DNA of 9,862 bases, from assembly GCA_021811745.1 (NCBI GenBank), contig JAJZNH010000623.1, positions 1 through 9,862 of the forward strand, in the 5' to 3' direction. Made by a program: the position numbers and the translations under genes. Under the pieces are notes generated by a model. It was given only the letters and a program-made list of their open reading frames with translations. It had not been told where the DNA came from and did no database searches. Each line of letters begins with the position of its first letter. Position 1 is the stretch's first letter. Shown here piece after piece: positions 6,883 through 9,862 of the stretch. The DNA comes from Acidobacteriota bacterium. Lineage in GTDB: Bacteria; Acidobacteriota; Terriglobia; Terriglobales; Acidobacteriaceae.

Positions 6883-6884
6883 TT
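6853..6884 (-). terminator. Hairpin with T-run at the end of atpB
   Basis: The arms at 6853-6863 (AAAAATCAGCT) and 6874-6884 (AGCTGCTTTTT) pair over 11 bases with one mismatch and a 10-nt loop, overlapping the atpB stop codon. On the minus strand the distal arm ends in TTTTT, as in a weak intrinsic terminator. The GC part is only a few pairs long, so it may attenuate rather than stop transcription into atpE. It is built from the local heptamer repeats. Confidence 0.35.
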
Positions 6885-7629
6885 AATGCTCGTGCGCCAC
6901 CGCCTGGGAGAGATAAATCATCGCCAGGAGCATAAACACGTAAGCCTGAATGACCGATACGGCAAAGTGCAGTAACAGGGCAACTACCGGGATCGCGAGC
7001 GGGATCATCGAAAAGGCGATCAGCGTCAGCAGATCGCTGGCCAGCATGTTGGCGTAAAGACGGACTGTAAGCGACAACATGCGCGCCAGGTGCGAAACAA
7101 TCTCGATAGGCAACAGCAGCCATGCCAGCCACCACAATGGACCAAGAAAGTGTTTGGCATACCCCACGACGCCCTGCTCGCGGACGCCGTAAAAGTTGTA
7201 GTAGATGAAGGTGAGCACCGCGATGCCCAGCGGAACCACGGGCTGGCTGGTCGGCGTAATGACGCCGGGAATCAGCCCCAGCAGCAGCCCCATGAAATTG
7301 TTGAGCAGAATAAACAGCAGTACGCAGGTGACGAAGGCCTGGAAACGCTCGTGCCCGTGGCCTATGACCTGTTCCCCCTGGCCGCTCGTAAACTCATGAA
7401 TCATCTCCGCGATCTGCTGCGCCGCGTTCGGCCGGTCCACTGAGAGGCTTAGGCGCACGACCACGAAGAATGCGATCAGCGCGCAGGCCACCAGCAGTTC
7501 CAGGGCAAAGGTGTCATTGATGGGCGCAACCGGATTGGCGGGATGAACGCCCACGGCGCGCATCAGCCACACAACATCAGCGCCGAAGAGATGATTCAGC
7601 AGACGGGTAATAGTGAGGGTTTCCGACAT
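6883..7629 (-). CDS. atpB: ATP synthase Fo subunit a
   Basis: A 248-residue multi-pass membrane protein that supplies the ion half-channels against the c-ring. Hydrophobic segments lie near 41-62, 97-121, 129-148, 165-182, 196-222 and 224-242. The family core motif is SLTVRLYANMLASDL at 186-200, in which Arg190 matches the essential Arg210 of E. coli and Asp199 occupies the position of Glu219. A second conserved stretch is SVIQAYVFMLLAMIYL at 225-240, with Gln228 matching Gln252. Length and motifs are complete. The ATG at 7629-7627 has only a distant purine-rich AGAGGAAAG upstream, so translation may be weak or coupled to the gene before it. It lies 61 bp after the atpI-like gene. No b, delta or F1 genes follow, so this Fo group is separated from the rest of the synthase. 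Confidence 0.96.
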   Translation of the reverse strand: MSETLTITRLLNHLFGADVVWLMRAVGVHPANPVAPINDTFALELLVACALIAFFVVVRLSLSVDRPNAAQQIAEMIHEFTSGQGEQVIGHGHERFQAFVTCVLLFILLNNFMGLLLGLIPGVITPTSQPVVPLGIAVLTFIYYNFYGVREQGVVGYAKHFLGPLWWLAWLLLPIEIVSHLARMLSLTVRLYANMLASDLLTLIAFSMIPLAIPVVALLLHFAVSVIQAYVFMLLAMIYLSQAVAHEH

Positions 7630-7690
7630 CTACGCTTGAATCTTTCCTCTTCCGGGAGGGATCGCGCGGCTTGAGAGCTGCTTAGGGCCT

Positions 7691-8104
7691 TCAACCGCGC
7701 AGCAGGCGAAGCGCCTCCCATACCAAAGCCGCAACCGCCAAGCCTAGGCCACAAAGAAGCGCAACTTCCGAACCCCGGAACCATTTCAGGCTACCATAAA
7801 TGACCCCGCCAAAGATGAAGAGCCGGATCACAAAAAAAACGGCGTCTGCCAGTGAGCCCTTGGGTGCCCCTTTGTTGTCGAGCCTGGTATTGAACAGGCG
7901 GATGAGCCGGCGCCACTCGAAGAGGCTGGCGGCGGAGATCACGGCCCCCGTGGCCAGCATGGCGGCGTCGCGCCAGCCGGAGCCCTTCCCGAGCGCCAAC
8001 GCAACCAGCAGCCCGACAATCAGCGTGTTTCGGATGGCCCGTTGCAGCAGCGCTTCCAAGCCCTGGTCGGTCAGAGTGGCCAGATTACGACTTTCTTCGC
8101 TCAT
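7691..8104 (-). CDS. AtpI-like ATP synthase-associated membrane protein
   Basis: A 137-residue membrane protein with four predicted helices (about 24-40, 45-63, 88-107 and 112-132) and a basic loop after helix 2 (EWRRLIRLFNTRLDNKG). The fold pattern and position ahead of atpB match the ATP synthase I chain family, whose members assist c-ring assembly or stability and in some bacteria are linked to Mg2+ supply. Sequence similarity within the family is low, so the name rests heavily on context. Its ATG overlaps the TGA of the preceding atpZ gene (ATGA), implying translational coupling. The 61-bp gap after it leads to atpB. Confidence 0.75.
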   Translation of the reverse strand: MSEESRNLATLTDQGLEALLQRAIRNTLIVGLLVALALGKGSGWRDAAMLATGAVISAASLFEWRRLIRLFNTRLDNKGAPKGSLADAVFFVIRLFIFGGVIYGSLKWFRGSEVALLCGLGLAVAALVWEALRLLRG

Positions 8105-8415
8105 GACTTACCCCCGGTTCCTCCCTTTCCGGTTTCCTCGGCGCCGCGGTTGGTCTCCGGATTGCGGCCCGCAGCCAGTGCCAGCCGCACCACGTAAACC
8201 AGCCCGGAAACGCTCCCAAAGACGATGCCGGCGATGTTGATCCAGGACTGATGCAGCCGGCTGTCGAGCCAGGCGCCGGCCAGCCAGCCGATGAAGGCCG
8301 CCGAAGGCAGGACCAGCGCGATCTGCATCAGTTTTTCTGCCTGCACCCAGGCGCCAAACAACCCCGAGGGCTTGCCGTCCGGCGTGCGGTCCGGAATGGG
8401 GCGTGTGTAAGGCAT
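8101..8415 (-). CDS. atpZ: AtpZ-like small membrane protein (AtpZ/AtpI family)
   Basis: A 104-residue protein with a short polar N-terminus, two hydrophobic helices (about 30-50, IALVLPSAAFIGWLAGAWL, and 56-81, INIAGIVFGSVSGLVYVVRL) and a charged, Gly-rich tail. The two-helix hairpin with a WLD motif between the helices is typical of AtpZ, which in some bacteria forms a complex with AtpI at the head of the ATP synthase operon. The start is ATG at 8415-8413 with AGGAG about six bases upstream. The frame is open 38 codons further, but that part is polar, lacks a binding site and reaches into the promoter region. It is the first gene of the Fo group and is divergent from lysS. Confidence 0.82.
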   Translation of the reverse strand: MPYTRPIPDRTPDGKPSGLFGAWVQAEKLMQIALVLPSAAFIGWLAGAWLDSRLHQSWINIAGIVFGSVSGLVYVVRLALAAGRNPETNRGAEETGKGGTGGKS

Positions 8416-8541
8416 TGGAACTCCTGTCAAAGCATACCGCGCTTTGCGATGCTTGGGCTGCTCTCGTGGCCGCAATCCGGAGCCGTTGCCGGTCTCCCGG
8501 CGAGCATAAGTGTGCATGCAGGCTGCCACTGCTCAAGCGGG

Positions 8542-8547
8542 TATACT
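8542..8547 (+). promoter_or_regulatory. Possible -10 box for lysS
   Basis: TATACT lies 41 bases before the chosen lysS start, within the 172-bp divergent spacer. No clear -35 box is present at the usual spacing, so it is tentative. Confidence 0.3.
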
Positions 8548-8587
8548 GCCCTTTTGGGCCACGGCCCCTGCGATGGAAGGAACGAAC

Positions 8588-9862
8588 GTGTTTGATTCGG
8601 AGTTTGAGCAGAAGCTCTTTAATGAGCGGCAAGAAAAGCTGAAAAAGATCGCGGATCTCGGCCAGGCGGCCTATCCCAACCGCTTTCCGGCCGCGCAGAC
8701 CGAGCAGGCCATCAGCATTCCCGAGGTGCGCTCGCGCTGGGGCGAAGCCACCGGCGAGACGCTGGAGGCGGACCGCATTTCCGTGGCCGTGGCCGGGCGC
8801 ATCATGGCCATCCGCCAGCAGGGCAAGGCCGGCTTCGCCACCCTCCAGCAGCAGGGCCAGCGGCTGCAGATCTACGTGCGGCTGGACGCAGTGGGCGAGC
8901 AGGGTTTTGCGCTCTACAAGCTGCTCGACCTGGGCGACCACATCGGCGTGACCGGCTACCTGTTCCGCACGCGCACGGGCGAGTTGACCGTGCACGTGGA
9001 GACGCTGACCTTTCTCTCCAAGGCCATGCTCGCGCTGCCGGAGAAGTACCACGGGCTGGCCGACGTGGAGCTGCGCTACCGGCAACGGTACGTGGACCTG
9101 TTCACGAACCTCGAAGCCCGCGAGGTCTTCGTCAAGCGCGCCAAGGTGCTCAAGGCCATCCGGCAATTCTTCGACGAGCGCGGCTACCTCGAAGTCGAGA
9201 CGCCCATGATGCAGCCCATCGCCGGCGGCGCGGCGGCGCGGCCCTTCACCACGCACCACAATGCGCTGGATATGGATCTGTTTCTGCGCATCGCGCCGGA
9301 GCTTTACCTGAAGCGGCTGGTGGTGGGTGGCATCGACCGCGTCTACGAGATTAACCGCAACTTCCGCAATGAGGGCGTGAGCACGCAGCACAACCCCGAG
9401 TTCACGATGCTGGAGTTCTATCAGGCTTATGCCAATTACCACGACTTGATGGATCTTACCGAGGAGCTGATCAAGTTCGTGGCGATGGAAGTGAACGGGA
9501 CGACGGTGACACATTTTCCGATACCGAAGGGGCCGCGTGGGGAAGGGATCATAGTCGAGATTGACTTTGGTAAGTGGCAACGGCTGACGATGCGGGAATC
9601 GCTATGCTACCCCGGATACTGGCCGCCTTTAACAGGTGTCGAACCAACCCTGGAAGATTTTCAGACGCAAAAATCTGTTCTTTTACTTATTAATAAATCA
9701 CTCAATGGACTGGTGGCCGCTTCACTCGCTGGAATTCAAAATGGCGATGAAGTTCAAACTCCTTTCAGAATTGACCAGATTTTGAGGACTCTCGAAGAGG
9801 CAAAACTCGAACTCGAAGGCACCGATGGCATAGGAAAAGCCATTGCCAGATTGTTCGAAGAC
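8588..9862 (+). CDS. lysS: Lysyl-tRNA synthetase, class II, cut by window edge
   Basis: 425 residues are visible and the frame stays open to the end of the window. The enzyme charges tRNA-Lys in the cytoplasm. The N-terminal part carries the anticodon-binding OB domain (about 55-145: [49 protein letters not shown]). The class II core follows, with the motif 1 region ([22 protein letters not shown]) and motif 2 [13 protein letters not shown] at 251-263, then [14 protein letters not shown]. Motif 3 lies outside the window. GTG at 8588 is chosen because GGAAGGA (8575-8581) is 6 bases upstream; an in-frame ATG at 8573 has no such site. Between LTMRESL (333-339) and [10 protein letters not shown] (416-425) the loop is roughly 45 residues longer than in E. 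coli LysRS, and its DNA is AT-richer. Confidence 0.95.
   Translation, partial: MFDSEFEQKLFNERQEKLKKIADLGQAAYPNRFPAAQTEQAISIPEVRSRWGEATGETLEADRISVAVAGRIMAIRQQGKAGFATLQQQGQRLQIYVRLDAVGEQGFALYKLLDLGDHIGVTGYLFRTRTGELTVHVETLTFLSKAMLALPEKYHGLADVELRYRQRYVDLFTNLEAREVFVKRAKVLKAIRQFFDERGYLEVETPMMQPIAGGAAARPFTTHHNALDMDLFLRIAPELYLKRLVVGGIDRVYEINRNFRNEGVSTQHNPEFTMLEFYQAYANYHDLMDLTEELIKFVAMEVNGTTVTHFPIPKGPRGEGIIVEIDFGKWQRLTMRESLCYPGYWPPLTGVEPTLEDFQTQKSVLLLINKSLNGLVAASLAGIQNGDEVQTPFRIDQILRTLEEAKLELEGTDGIGKAIARLFED

Noticed and set aside
8573..8587. In-frame ATG upstream of the chosen lysS GTG
   Set aside because: It has no binding site of its own and its codons overlap GGAAGGA, which is well spaced for the GTG at 8588. 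It remains a possible alternative start.
8108..9580. 490-codon open frame on the minus strand opposite lysS
   Set aside because: It is antisense to a clear lysyl-tRNA synthetase, is His/Arg/Gln-rich like a GC-driven shadow frame, and overlaps atpZ. No domain is visible.

Overview
The window looks like a chromosomal segment of an Acidobacteriota (Terriglobia-type) bacterium. It is GC-rich and Gram-negative in character, with a secreted S10 carboxypeptidase, a bactofilin, a c-subunit of ATP synthase that carries a signal-like N-terminus, and an isolated Fo gene group. The taxonomic assignment is an inference from gene content and protein style; no marker gene settles it.

Layout. Positions 1-164 (minus) are the 5' part of an IS1595-type transposase cut by the window edge, with a candidate element end near 200. 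Positions 201-660 hold no convincing gene. Positions 661-2310 (minus) encode a secreted serine carboxypeptidase of family S10. It diverges from a 431-residue lactate-racemase-like (DUF2088) protein at 2575-3870 (plus). That gene converges with a degenerate SAM methyltransferase (4016-4669, minus, TTG start), and a perfect 17-bp stem-loop lies between the two. Upstream of the methyltransferase on the same strand is a bactofilin (4727-5110). Divergent from it is a secreted protein of unknown function (5222-6088, plus).

Positions 6202-8415 (minus) form an ATP synthase Fo group in transcription order atpZ, atpI-like, atpB (subunit a), atpE (subunit c). The b, b', delta and F1 genes are absent. 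A 360-bp spacer separates atpB from atpE, which is unusual, and it is filled with degenerate 7-bp repeats. Positions 8588 to the window end (plus) are lysS, divergent from atpZ and cut at the 3' side. Its catalytic domain contains an AT-richer stretch that makes the inter-motif loop longer than in E. coli.

The clearest functional unit is the Fo cluster: AtpZ/AtpI as assembly or ion-supply factors, subunit a with the essential Arg, and the c-ring subunit with its ion-binding Glu. The other genes are mostly single units or small pairs. No CRISPR array, tRNA, rRNA or obvious defence system was found. The items most worth a second look are the heptamer-repeat spacer inside the Fo cluster, the partial Na+-type ligand set and duplicated start of AtpE, and the composition break in lysS.
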